Source of the DNA: Homoserinimonas sp044769865
Lineage (GTDB): Bacteria; Actinomycetota; Actinomycetes; Actinomycetales; Microbacteriaceae
DNA: 64,000 bases
Assembly: GCF_044769865.1 (NCBI RefSeq)
Contig: NZ_JBIZWA010000001.1
Location: 1,488,001-1,552,000 of the forward strand
Direction: 5' to 3'
Every line of letters begins with the position of its first letter. Position 1 is the first letter of the stretch. Of the stretch, positions 23,856 through 39,253 are shown one piece after another. The translations under genes and the position numbers were made by a program. Below the pieces are notes generated by a model, which made no database searches, was not told the origin of the DNA, and was given only the letters and a program-made list of their open reading frames with translations.

Positions 23856-25025
23856 TTATCCCGGCTGCTGGCCAGCAAGCTGGATCTGCAGCAGCTTGTC
23901 ATCGCCTTCGCGGGGAGAGCCGCGCCCGTCGGTGTTGTTGGTGAGCACCCAGAGCGTGCCGTCGGGTCCGGCGATGGCGTCGCGAAGGCGACCATATTCT
24001 CCCGCGAAGTAGGGCGCGGCATCCACGGATTCGAGTCCGACGACGATGCTCCACAGGGTCTCGCCGCGGAGGGCGGCCATGAAGAGGGTGTCGTGCGTGT
24101 GGGCGAGTCCCGAGGGGCTCGCCTCGTCGGTCGACCAGTGGTGGATCGGGTTCACGAAGCCCTCGGCGTTGGCGATGCCCTCGACGACGGGCCAGCCATA
24201 GTCCTGGCCAGCGACGATGATGTTGAGCTCGTCCCAGGTGTTCTGTCCGAACTCGCTCGCGTACATGGTGCCGTCATCGCCCCACGCGATGCCCTGCGGG
24301 TTTCGATGGCCGATGCTGTGCACGACGGAGCCCCACGGTGCATCCGGTGGCGTGCCGCCCTCCGGGGTCATGCGCAAGATCTTGCCGCCGAGCGAAGAGG
24401 GATCGCGCGCCAGGTTGGGGCGGCCCGCGTCGCCCGCGGTCGCGTAGAGCATGCCGTCGGGCCCGAATGCGATGCGCCCGCCGTTGTGGTTGCCGGCCTT
24501 CGGGATGCCCGCGAGCACCACCTCCGCCGCGCCCAGCTCGAGTGAGCCTGCCGAGCCGAGGAGTGGCATCCGCACGATCCGGTTGTCGGATGCCGCGGTC
24601 AGGTAGGCATAGAGCCAGGCTGTGTCGGCCTCCCGCAGTGTGGCGAGGCCGAGCAGCCCGCCCTCACCGCCGGGTGACACCCCCGGCACGGTGCCCGCAT
24701 CGCGGAGTTCCCCTCCGGCGGTCAGCTCACGCACCTTCGCCGTGTCGCGCTCGCTGATGAGCGCCGAGCCGCCCGGCATCGTCTCCTCGTCGAGGCGCAC
24801 GACCGACCACGGTGCGTTGAGCCCCTGCGCGAGTACGGTGGCCGCGCCCGTCGGTGCGACGGGGCCTTCAAGTGGCGTGGGGTCCGCGCTCGCCGAGGGG
24901 CTCGGGATGCTCGGTGTCGGCGTCGGGGCAGGCGCGGGTGCGGCGGCGCATCCCGCCAGCAGGGCGACGACCAGGGCGACGCCTGGCGCGATGCTTCTGG
25001 CTCGAGTCCTCTCCATGCGGGGCAC
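23856..25025 (-). CDS. PQQ-type (glucose/sorbosone) sugar dehydrogenase lipoprotein
   Basis: Exported beta-propeller protein of 389 aa. The N-terminus is a lipoprotein signal peptide with lipobox LAGC (Cys26), then a Pro/Ser/Ala linker. The propeller carries soluble glucose dehydrogenase hallmarks: KAGNHNGGRIAFGPDGMLYATAGDAG, GHRNPQGIAW and SEFGQNTWDELN with DYGWP. It probably oxidises a sugar on the outer face of the membrane. No PQQ synthesis genes are in the window. The GTG at 25025 has a G-rich site five bases upstream; ATG at 25016 is an alternative. It is followed by the TPR-like and SprT-like genes. Confidence 0.9.
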   Translation of the reverse strand: MPRMERTRARSIAPGVALVVALLAGCAAAPAPAPTPTPSIPSPSASADPTPLEGPVAPTGAATVLAQGLNAPWSVVRLDEETMPGGSALISERDTAKVRELTAGGELRDAGTVPGVSPGGEGGLLGLATLREADTAWLYAYLTAASDNRIVRMPLLGSAGSLELGAAEVVLAGIPKAGNHNGGRIAFGPDGMLYATAGDAGRPNLARDPSSLGGKILRMTPEGGTPPDAPWGSVVHSIGHRNPQGIAWGDDGTMYASEFGQNTWDELNIIVAGQDYGWPVVEGIANAEGFVNPIHHWSTDEASPSGLAHTHDTLFMAALRGETLWSIVVGLESVDAAPYFAGEYGRLRDAIAGPDGTLWVLTNNTDGRGSPREGDDKLLQIQLAGQQPG

Positions 25026-25037
25026 GGTACCCCCGTT

Positions 25038-25892
25038 TCAGCCCGCGCCGAAGACGCTCTTGTTGGGGGCGGGGGAGGGGATGGCGGTCTGGTCGGTGAC
25101 GACGGGGGCGCCCGCGATCCAGTCGCGCAGTTCGCGTCCCGTCACGACCTTGGCTGGATGCGGTCCGCCGGCGAGGAGTCGCGGCATCCACTCCATCGGC
25201 AGCGACGAGGTCGAGCCGACGAGCACGACATTGCCGAAGCGGCGCCCCTTGAGGATCTGCGCCTCGGCGAGGGCCGCGACATCCGCCACAGCCATGCCGA
25301 GCGTGGCCGCCTGTCCGCGTGCGAAGGCGAGGCCGGGACCGTCAGCGATGTTGACGGCGACGATGCCGCCGGGCGCGAGCAGCGCAGCCACGGACCGGTA
25401 GAACTCGACGCTCGTCACGTGGGCGGGGGTGCGCGAGCCGCCGAAGACATCGACGACGACGAGGTCGACGCTGCCGCGCAGGCCGGCGGGCAGCTTCTCG
25501 AGCACGGCCCGCGCATCGCCGTGTCGCACCCGGATCGACGCCTGCTTGGGCCACGGCAGGTGCTCGCGCACGAAGTCGACGAGGTCGCTCTCGAGTTCCA
25601 CGACCTGTTGTCTCGAGCCGGGCCGGGTCGCCTCCACGTAGCGGGGGATGGTCAGCGCGCCGGCGCCGAGGTGCACCGCCGTGATGGGGCCCTCGGGAAG
25701 CTGATCGATGACGTGCCCGATGCGCTGCACGTATTCAAAGAAGAGGCGCGTGGGGTCGCCCAGGTGCACGTTCGACTGGGGTGTGCCGTCGACGACGAGG
25801 GTGTAGCTGCCCTCGAACCACTTCTCGGGCTCGATCACGGCCCGGTAGCCGCTCAGCGAGAGGACGGTCGACGGATGCTCGGGGTGGCCCAT
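25038..25892 (-). CDS. Spermidine synthase-like methyltransferase-fold protein
   Basis: Protein of 284 aa with a class I Rossmann fold like spermidine synthase: AVHLGAGALTIPRYVEATRPGS (SAM/dcSAM loop), VVELESDLVDFVREHL, then VDLVVVDVFGGSRTPAHVTSVEFYR and LLAPGGIVAVNIADGP. No membrane domain is present. No speD or other polyamine gene is nearby, so aminopropyl transfer is unproven. The ATG at 25892 is chosen as the first methionine next to the conserved region; it has no good ribosome site. The sugar dehydrogenase gene follows 12 bases later, suggesting an operon. Confidence 0.85.
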   Translation of the reverse strand: MGHPEHPSTVLSLSGYRAVIEPEKWFEGSYTLVVDGTPQSNVHLGDPTRLFFEYVQRIGHVIDQLPEGPITAVHLGAGALTIPRYVEATRPGSRQQVVELESDLVDFVREHLPWPKQASIRVRHGDARAVLEKLPAGLRGSVDLVVVDVFGGSRTPAHVTSVEFYRSVAALLAPGGIVAVNIADGPGLAFARGQAATLGMAVADVAALAEAQILKGRRFGNVVLVGSTSSLPMEWMPRLLAGGPHPAKVVTGRELRDWIAGAPVVTDQTAIPSPAPNKSVFGAG

Positions 25893-26220
25893 GAACGCAT
25901 CATTCCACCCTCCGCAGGGCAGCGTCTGTGGCCGCACGCCTGCCAACTCGCCCGCTTATAGTCCAATTCCCGATTCAGGTCAAGAATCGACTGGACAAGG
26001 CGGGTCGCGCCGAACTATAGTTGACCTTTGCGCTCCCAGAATTGCTCTGCCTTCATATTGCGGTCGGCCTGTGCGTATCGGATCCCTCGATCCGGTAACC
26101 CAAATGTAGGTTCTGGCGTGCGCTTCTCGAACGATCGACTCCACCAACAAAGCACACAACACTCACCGGCTGGCAACGCCCGACTGTATTGGCCCCATGA
26201 GGGCCACGGAGGTTATTTCC
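25893..26220. other. rpoB upstream region and 5' leader
   Basis: This 328-base region holds the rpoB promoter and no gene. Downstream of the promoter the leader is about 190 bases. Just before the start a hairpin TGGCCC (26190-26195) / GGGCCA (26201-26206) sits two bases before the GGAGG ribosome site at 26208-26212. A second TATAGT hexamer lies at 25957-25962 without a good -35. Confidence 0.65.
25992..26021 (+). promoter_or_regulatory. Promoter of rpoBC
   Basis: TGGACA (25992-25997) and TATAGT (26016-26021) are separated by 18 bases; each matches the sigma-70 consensus at five of six positions. Transcription should start near 26028. Confidence 0.7.
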
Positions 26221-29730
<3,510 letters not shown>

Positions 29731-29775
29731 GCCAGGCCTTTACGACACTTCAGATTTCATTTCCAAGGAGAAAAA

Positions 29776-33627
<3,852 letters not shown>

Positions 33628-33639
33628 GCAGCGCCAGTC

Positions 33640-33673
33640 GAACGGCCCGTCACCTCACGGTGGCGGGCCGTTC
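33640..33673 (+). terminator. Terminator of the rpoBC operon
   Basis: A 15-base stem with one G-U pair (GAACGGCCCGTCACC / GGTGGCGGGCCGTTC) and a four-base loop starts 12 bases after the rpoC stop and is followed by GCCGTTT. Confidence 0.85.
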
Positions 33674-33742
33674 GCCGTTTCCGCCCTGTTGCCGGCGCCA
33701 GACCCGCCGCTAGACTCGGGGCGCTCGGCCGAGGGGGAGACG

Positions 33743-34546
33743 ATGGAGCGCGAGTTGGGGGCGACTGCGTCGCTAGGCGCGACGGAGTATGCGGCGCAGA
33801 TTGAGTCGGGGCATCCGCTGCGCTGGGACCTGCTCGAAGCGGCGGCCTTCCGCGAGGTCTCGTCGGTGTTCGCGAGTGTGCCGCCTGCCACCCTCGGGTG
33901 GCCGCGGACCCCACGCGACCGTCTCCTCTGGGTGGTGGCGGCCCCGATCTGGCTCGCAGCCTATGCGGGCGGCTTCTCTGTGGCTCGGCGCACGAGGAAT
34001 CGCTTGTGGGGCGACGCGTTCGAGCGGATCCCCACCGCCGGTGCCTGTTACGCGTTGCTCTTCCTCGGGCTCCTGGTCTGGCTGGCAATCTGGCTGGCTC
34101 GCGGCTCCCGCTGGAATCCGACCGCGGCGCTCTTGTGTGTCACGACCGCCGGGCTGGGCGCCGTGACCTTCGTCAACATGTCCGTCTGGGGCGGCTGGCT
34201 TCGACTCGAGTCCTGGACGTGGTGGGCGGCCCCAGTCGTCGCGAGTGTCCTGCTGGCCGCCGCCTGGCTGATCGCCCTCTTGGTCGCCTACTCGCGCATG
34301 GCAACCGCGACGTTGCCCCGGGGAAGTGCGCTTCCGGATGCCTCAGCCGAGGTGCGCCGGCGGCAGGTGGCCCGCATCCCGGTGGCGGTCCGCGAGGAGA
34401 TCACCGCAGACATCCGGGCGGCGATCACAGATCTCGAGGCCCGCGGGGTCATCTCGACGGAGGAGGCGTGGCGTGCTCGCGAGGCGGAACCGGGCATGCT
34501 GGCGCAGCGGATGCGCGAGCCAGTGGGGAATGCGGCGGCGGGCTAG
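33743..34546 (+). CDS. Membrane protein of unknown function (four TM segments)
   Basis: Protein of 267 aa that I do not recognise. After about 65 soluble residues there are four transmembrane segments (near LLWVVAAPIWLAAYAGGF, ACYALLFLGLLVWLAIWL, TAALLCVTTAGLGAVTFV and WWAAPVVASVLLAAAWLIALLV). A cytoplasmic helical tail contains EEITADIRAAITDLEARGVISTEEA, resembling the short oligomerising helices found at membrane-protein termini. The ATG at 33743 has GAGGGGGAG upstream. The FHA gene follows 50 bases later in the same direction, so they may form a pair. It lies between rpoC and the pilus locus. Confidence 0.8.
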   Translation: MERELGATASLGATEYAAQIESGHPLRWDLLEAAAFREVSSVFASVPPATLGWPRTPRDRLLWVVAAPIWLAAYAGGFSVARRTRNRLWGDAFERIPTAGACYALLFLGLLVWLAIWLARGSRWNPTAALLCVTTAGLGAVTFVNMSVWGGWLRLESWTWWAAPVVASVLLAAAWLIALLVAYSRMATATLPRGSALPDASAEVRRRQVARIPVAVREEITADIRAAITDLEARGVISTEEAWRAREAEPGMLAQRMREPVGNAAAG

Positions 34547-34596
34547 GGGAGTTCTCCCCATCGACGGGCGCGCTCGGGTCTGGTGCAATCGTGGAG

Positions 34597-35208
34597 ATGT
34601 ACTCTCCGGTTGCCATTGCCGTGCTCACTGCAGCCCTCGTGCTGTGCGCTGCGGCGGCCGCGGTCATGCTGTCAGTCGGGGTCGCAAGCGGGACCACGGT
34701 GTGGCTTCTCTCCCGCTGGCACCGCGGCGGGGGTGGCGCTGTCACCGCGCCGCCGAGTGCCGAGGCAATGGCGACGGAGCTGGAGGTGCATCCGGCGTGG
34801 CTCGAGCCGTATGTGCCAAGCCGCGAGACGGCGCACGGGGCATCCGTGTGGAAGCTTGAGACCGCGCAGGGCCAGCGCATCGAGCTGACCGAGACCACCG
34901 TCATCATCGGGCGAAACCCTGCAATGCCGGAGGGCGTCGAGCGCGCCCAACTCGTGCCGCTGCGAGACTCAGACCTCTCTGTATCGAAGACCCACGCGCG
35001 TCTCGACCTTGTCGACGGCACCTGGGTCGTCACGGATCTCTTCTCGACGAACGGTGTGCGGCTCGCGGCGAGCGAGCGCTTCACGGGCGACAATCGGCTG
35101 GATGCCGGCGTGCCGTCGTACGCGGAGGCACACGTGACCTTTGGGGAGCTTGCCGCACGCATCCGCCTTGAGCGCCACGAATCGGCCGACGCATCCGGAG
35201 CCTTCTAG
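34597..35208 (+). CDS. Membrane-anchored FHA-domain protein
   Basis: Protein of 203 aa with one N-terminal transmembrane helix (residues 4-35) and a C-terminal forkhead-associated domain that binds phosphothreonine. The FHA core is clear: TVIIGRNP, then DLSVSKTHARLDLVDGTWVVTDLFSTNGV near residues 125-155, including the binding Arg, Ser and the Asn of STNG. Partners would be Ser/Thr kinase substrates; no kinase is in the window. GTG at 34591 is an alternative start. It precedes the pilus operon by 188 bases and may connect phospho-signalling with it, but that is conjecture. Confidence 0.88.
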   Translation: MYSPVAIAVLTAALVLCAAAAAVMLSVGVASGTTVWLLSRWHRGGGGAVTAPPSAEAMATELEVHPAWLEPYVPSRETAHGASVWKLETAQGQRIELTETTVIIGRNPAMPEGVERAQLVPLRDSDLSVSKTHARLDLVDGTWVVTDLFSTNGVRLAASERFTGDNRLDAGVPSYAEAHVTFGELAARIRLERHESADASGAF

Positions 35209-35328
35209 GGGCTGACGGCCCACCCGACCACTAGATGTGGTGTCCTCAGCTTCACCGGCGTGTTGCCGCGACGTACTCCCCGGATGCGGGTATGGCACTT
35301 GTGCTGTCTGTGAGGTAATTTGACTGAA

Positions 35329-35379
35329 CCGATCGTGTCTACCGGCACGGTCGGAGGCTTACCGGGGGCGGTAGTAAGC
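35329..35379 (+). promoter_or_regulatory. Two consecutive hairpins in the pilB leader
   Basis: Hairpin 1 pairs CCGATCGTG (35329-35337) with CACGGTCGG (35346-35354) with one G-U pair. Hairpin 2 pairs GCTTAC (35357-35362) with GTAAGC (35374-35379). A G6 tract and the ATG of pilB follow. A TTGACT at 35320-35325 lies just upstream without a clear -10. The arrangement suggests a structured leader, but no known riboswitch was matched. Confidence 0.5.
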
Positions 35380-35396
35380 AGGGGGGTCCAGCTGTC

Positions 35397-37064
35397 ATGT
35401 CATCTCTTACCGAGATCCTGATCATTCGCGGCGTCATGCCGATCGAGGCGCTCGACAATGTTGTCGACGGCTGGAAGGGCGATGACGAGATGGTGCGCCA
35501 GCTCGTCGCCGACGGCACGATCTCCGCCAAGGACTACGCTTCGGCGCGGGCCGCGCAGCACGGGCTGCCGTTCGTCGAGCTCACGGAGTACCCGGTCGAC
35601 AAGATGGCCGTCTCGCAGGTGCCCGCGACGATCTGTCGTCGCCACGAGGTGCTGCCGATCGCGAACATCGGCAACACCCTGACGCTCGCGGTGGTCGACC
35701 CGGGCAACGTCTTCGCGATCGACGACGTTCGCGCGGCCGTGCGCATGCAGGTGAACCTTGTCGTGGCGGAGCGCACCGACCTCCTCGCCGCGATCGACCG
35801 CTACCACCGCGCAGACAACGAGATCAACTCGCTGACGACCGTGCTGGAGGAGGAGAGCAGCGGGCAGGAGCTCGCACTCGCCGACAACGAGCCGGGCCAG
35901 GATGACGCCCCCATCGTGCGCTTCGTGAACCTGCTGATCGGGCAGGGAATCCAGGACAAGGCATCCGATATTCACATCGAGCCCGGCCAGCACGACATGG
36001 GCGTGCGATACCGCATCGACGGCGTGCTGCACGAGGTGCAGCGGGCGCCCAAGGCGATCCAGAACGGTGTCATCTCGCGCCTCAAGATCATGGCCGACAT
36101 CGACATCGCCGAGCGTCGCAAGCCGCAGGATGGTCGCATCTCGGTCAACCACGGCGGCCGCCAGATCGACCTCCGCGTCGCGACGCTGCCGACGGTGTGG
36201 GGCGAGAAGGTCGTCATGCGTATCCTCGACAACTCGGGCACGACGCTGAGCCTGAGCGACCTCAACATGCTCGACGGCAACCTCGCGAAGTACCGCGCAT
36301 CGTTCGTGAAGCCCAACGGCATGATCCTCGTGACGGGCCCGACCGGTTCGGGTAAGTCGACGACGCTCTACACGACCCTCCACGCGGTCGCGAAGCCCGA
36401 GGTCAACGTCATCACGGTTGAAGACCCGGTCGAGTACCGCATGGAGGGCATCAGCCAGGTACAGGTCAACGTCAAGGCGGGCCTGACCTTCGCCGCGGCG
36501 CTCCGAAGCATCCTTCGTTCCGACCCGGATGTCGTGCTGATCGGTGAGATCCGCGACAAGGAGACGGCGCAGATCGCGATCGAGGCGTCGCTCACGGGTC
36601 ACCTCGTGTTGTCGACGCTCCACACGAACAGCGCGCCGGCCGCCGTCACGCGTCTCATCGAGATGGACATCGAGCCCTTCCTCGTCGGTTCGGCGCTTGA
36701 GGCGGTCGTCGCCCAGCGCCTGGCGCGTCGCCTCTGCGACCGCTGCAAGGAGCAGTACCAGAGCACGATCGAAGGCCTCGCGAGCCTCGGCTTCTACCTC
36801 GATCCCAGCAAGCCCGCCCCCATGCTGTACCGGCCGGTCGGATGCACGCACTGCTCCAACACGGGCTACCGGGGTCGCATCGCGCTCCACGAGGTCATGA
36901 TCGTGACCGAGGAGATCGAACGTCTCGCGGTGGCACGGGCATCCAGCATTGAGATCTCCAAGATGGCGGTCTCGCAGGGCATGGCGACGCTGCGGCAGGA
37001 TGGCTGGACCAAGGCCCTCATGGGCCACACGGCGGTCGAAGAGATCCTTCGCGTGGTGGTGTGA
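35397..37064 (+). CDS. pilB: Type IV pilus assembly (extension) ATPase PilB
   Basis: Hexameric motor ATPase driving pilus extension, 555 aa, cytoplasmic. An N-terminal GspE/MshE-like domain (1-150) is followed by the ATPase with Walker A GPTGSGKSTTLY near 312-323, Asp-box EDPVEYRMEGISQVQVN, Walker B RSDPDVVLIGEIRD and His-box TGHLVLSTLHTNSA. The zinc-binding tetracysteine motif (CDRC, CTHC) that marks PilB rather than PilT is complete. It is the first gene of the pilus locus; a G6 tract lies ten bases before the ATG as a poor ribosome site. The N-domain lacks a clear RLG-type cyclic-di-GMP motif. Confidence 0.95.
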   Translation: MSSLTEILIIRGVMPIEALDNVVDGWKGDDEMVRQLVADGTISAKDYASARAAQHGLPFVELTEYPVDKMAVSQVPATICRRHEVLPIANIGNTLTLAVVDPGNVFAIDDVRAAVRMQVNLVVAERTDLLAAIDRYHRADNEINSLTTVLEEESSGQELALADNEPGQDDAPIVRFVNLLIGQGIQDKASDIHIEPGQHDMGVRYRIDGVLHEVQRAPKAIQNGVISRLKIMADIDIAERRKPQDGRISVNHGGRQIDLRVATLPTVWGEKVVMRILDNSGTTLSLSDLNMLDGNLAKYRASFVKPNGMILVTGPTGSGKSTTLYTTLHAVAKPEVNVITVEDPVEYRMEGISQVQVNVKAGLTFAAALRSILRSDPDVVLIGEIRDKETAQIAIEASLTGHLVLSTLHTNSAPAAVTRLIEMDIEPFLVGSALEAVVAQRLARRLCDRCKEQYQSTIEGLASLGFYLDPSKPAPMLYRPVGCTHCSNTGYRGRIALHEVMIVTEEIERLAVARASSIEISKMAVSQGMATLRQDGWTKALMGHTAVEEILRVVV

Positions 37065-37156
37065 CCGATGATCGGTGTCGCTGTGGGCGGGGGACGACCC
37101 GCGGCGCAAGGCAAGGCCGGCGGATGCGCCGGAGGCAGTGAGCAAGGGGGAATCGC

Positions 37157-39253
37157 ATGAACGATCCGGTCTACGACCTTTCGACCTCGGTCGACGGGGC
37201 TGCAGCGCCCACGGGTGACGCGGAGCCGATGTACGAACCGCCCGGGTACCTCCCGTCGAGCTACCAGCCCGTGACCGGGCCGGTGAACCTCGTGCCGCAG
37301 TTCGACGCGCCCGCGCCGTCGTATGCCGCGCCGTCGTCGCCTGCCGCTGCGCAGTCGTCGACTGTCGCCGCGAACCGTCCCGAGTCGATGGCCGAGTTCC
37401 TCCAGAGCCTTCCCGCACCGACGGATGCCCCGGTCCCTGCGCCCGCGAAGGAACCCGCCATGGCGGGCGCCCCCGCGATGGCGGCAGCGCCTGCGTCAGC
37501 CGCGACCCTGTCGAGCATGCCCGCACCCTCCGCGGGAACGGCTGCCCAGCCGGGTGCCGCGGCCGTGCCGGGATCCGTCGCCTCGGCTCCGCCGCCCGCG
37601 GTTCCCGCGGCCGCGCCCAGCGGAGCACCAGCAACGAGGGCGGAGGCGCGCGCCGCAAGTGCGTCGTCGCCCGTCGCGCCGACAGCGACAGCGCCGGCGG
37701 CATCGGCTGCGCCTCCCTCGCAGCGTTCGGCCGCACCCTCGGCTCCCCAGGCCTCAGGGGCGCAGCAGCCGCCCGTGAGCCGTCCTGCCGCTCCGACGCC
37801 TGCAGCGTCGGCACCTGCAGCGCCGGCAGCGGCGCCACCCGCCGCCGCGCCCTCGGCGCCGACGGCGACCGCCGCAACGTCGCCCGTCACTGCGCCTACT
37901 GCCCCCTTGTCGGGCGCCCCGGCAGCGGCGGCTACAGCGCAGCCGAGCCCCGCGGCATCCGCCCCTCGTCCTCCCGCCTCGGAGTCGACCGTGCACACGC
38001 TGCCCGGCCCGGTGCCGGTCGAGCCAGCCGCCGTCGTGCCCGCGCCGGAGCCGAGCGCTGCCCCCGCGGCGGTGCCCGCTGGCTTCGTGTCGCGTCGCAA
38101 CCCGAACCTCAAGGCCGACCCTGACCTCGACGGCGCGCTGCAGCAGGTGCTGCTGACGAGCGGTTCCGACCTGCACATCTCGGCCGGTGCCCCACCGATG
38201 ATCCGCGTCGACGGCGCCCTGCGGCCCATCAAGGATGCCCCCGTGTGGAGCCAGGACAAGGTCGCGTCGGCGCTCACGAGCATCCTGACCGACAAGCAGA
38301 AGGAGATCTTCGAGGAGCACCTCGAGTTCGACTTCGCCTACACGCTCTCGGAGAATGCGCGTTTCCGCGTGAACCTCTACCAGCAGCGGCACAACATGGG
38401 TGCGGCGTTCCGTCTCATCCCGACCGAGATCAAGCCGCTCGCGGCGCTGGGCGTGCCGGAGTCGATCGGCTCCTTCGCGAAGCTCGCGCGCGGTCTCGTG
38501 CTCGTGACGGGGCCGACGGGTTCGGGCAAGTCGACGACGCTCGCGGCGCTCATCGACCTCGTAAACAAGACGCGCACCGACCACATCATGACGGTGGAAG
38601 ACCCGATCGAGTTCCTCCACCAGAACCAGAAGTCGCTCGTCAACCAGCGCGAGGTCGGCCACGACACGCACAGCTTCGCGGCGGCCCTCAAGCACGTGCT
38701 GCGCCAGGACCCCGACGTCATCCTTGTCGGCGAGCTCCGTGACCTCGAGACGATCTCGGTGGCGCTGACCGCGGCCGAGACCGGCCACCTCGTCTTCGCG
38801 ACACTGCACACGCAGGATGCCCCGCAGACGATCGACCGCATCATCGACGTCTACCCGCCCCACCAGCAGAACCAGGTGCGCGCGCAGCTCGCGGCGACCC
38901 TGCAGGGGGTCGTCTGCCAGACGCTGCTCAAGCGGGCGAACGGCAAGGGCCGTGTCGTCGCGACGGAGGTGCTCATGGCGACTCACGCTGTCGCGAACCT
39001 CATCCGTGAGGGCAAGACCTATCAGGTGCACTCGGCGATGCAGGCTGGTCGGGAGGCGGGCATGCACACGATGGACCAGCACCTTGCCGACCTCGTCAAC
39101 AGCGGCCAGATCACCTTCGACGCCGCGGTCGAGAAGGCGCATGACTTCGAGGTGCTCAAACGGCTCGTGACCCGTGTCGAGACGACGGGCGCACTCGGCG
39201 CCAACATGACGGATGGCGTCAACTACAGCGACGCCTACTCGGTGCAGCGCTGA
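37157..39253 (+). CDS. pilT: Type IV pilus retraction ATPase PilT with long Ala/Pro-rich N-terminal extension
   Basis: Retraction motor of 698 aa. The C-terminal 390 residues are a normal PilT: GSDLHISAG, VTGPTGSGKSTTLAALI near 451, VEDPIEFLH, QREVGHDTHSFAAALKHVLRQDPDVILVGELRD and TGHLVFATLHTQDA, without the tetracysteine motif of PilB. Residues 1 to about 310 are low-complexity Ala, Pro and Ser, whereas typical PilT is about 350-370 aa in total. The reading frame is continuous and begins with ATG after AAGGGGG. Its stop overlaps the start of pilC. The extension may tether or space the motor. Confidence 0.93.
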   Translation: MNDPVYDLSTSVDGAAAPTGDAEPMYEPPGYLPSSYQPVTGPVNLVPQFDAPAPSYAAPSSPAAAQSSTVAANRPESMAEFLQSLPAPTDAPVPAPAKEPAMAGAPAMAAAPASAATLSSMPAPSAGTAAQPGAAAVPGSVASAPPPAVPAAAPSGAPATRAEARAASASSPVAPTATAPAASAAPPSQRSAAPSAPQASGAQQPPVSRPAAPTPAASAPAAPAAAPPAAAPSAPTATAATSPVTAPTAPLSGAPAAAATAQPSPAASAPRPPASESTVHTLPGPVPVEPAAVVPAPEPSAAPAAVPAGFVSRRNPNLKADPDLDGALQQVLLTSGSDLHISAGAPPMIRVDGALRPIKDAPVWSQDKVASALTSILTDKQKEIFEEHLEFDFAYTLSENARFRVNLYQQRHNMGAAFRLIPTEIKPLAALGVPESIGSFAKLARGLVLVTGPTGSGKSTTLAALIDLVNKTRTDHIMTVEDPIEFLHQNQKSLVNQREVGHDTHSFAAALKHVLRQDPDVILVGELRDLETISVALTAAETGHLVFATLHTQDAPQTIDRIIDVYPPHQQNQVRAQLAATLQGVVCQTLLKRANGKGRVVATEVLMATHAVANLIREGKTYQVHSAMQAGREAGMHTMDQHLADLVNSGQITFDAAVEKAHDFEVLKRLVTRVETTGALGANMTDGVNYSDAYSVQR

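Noticed and set aside
35209..35396. Cyclic-di-GMP riboswitch before pilB
   Set aside because: The conserved GGCAAACC-type and ACGCAAAGCC-type core stretches are absent; only two simple hairpins are present.
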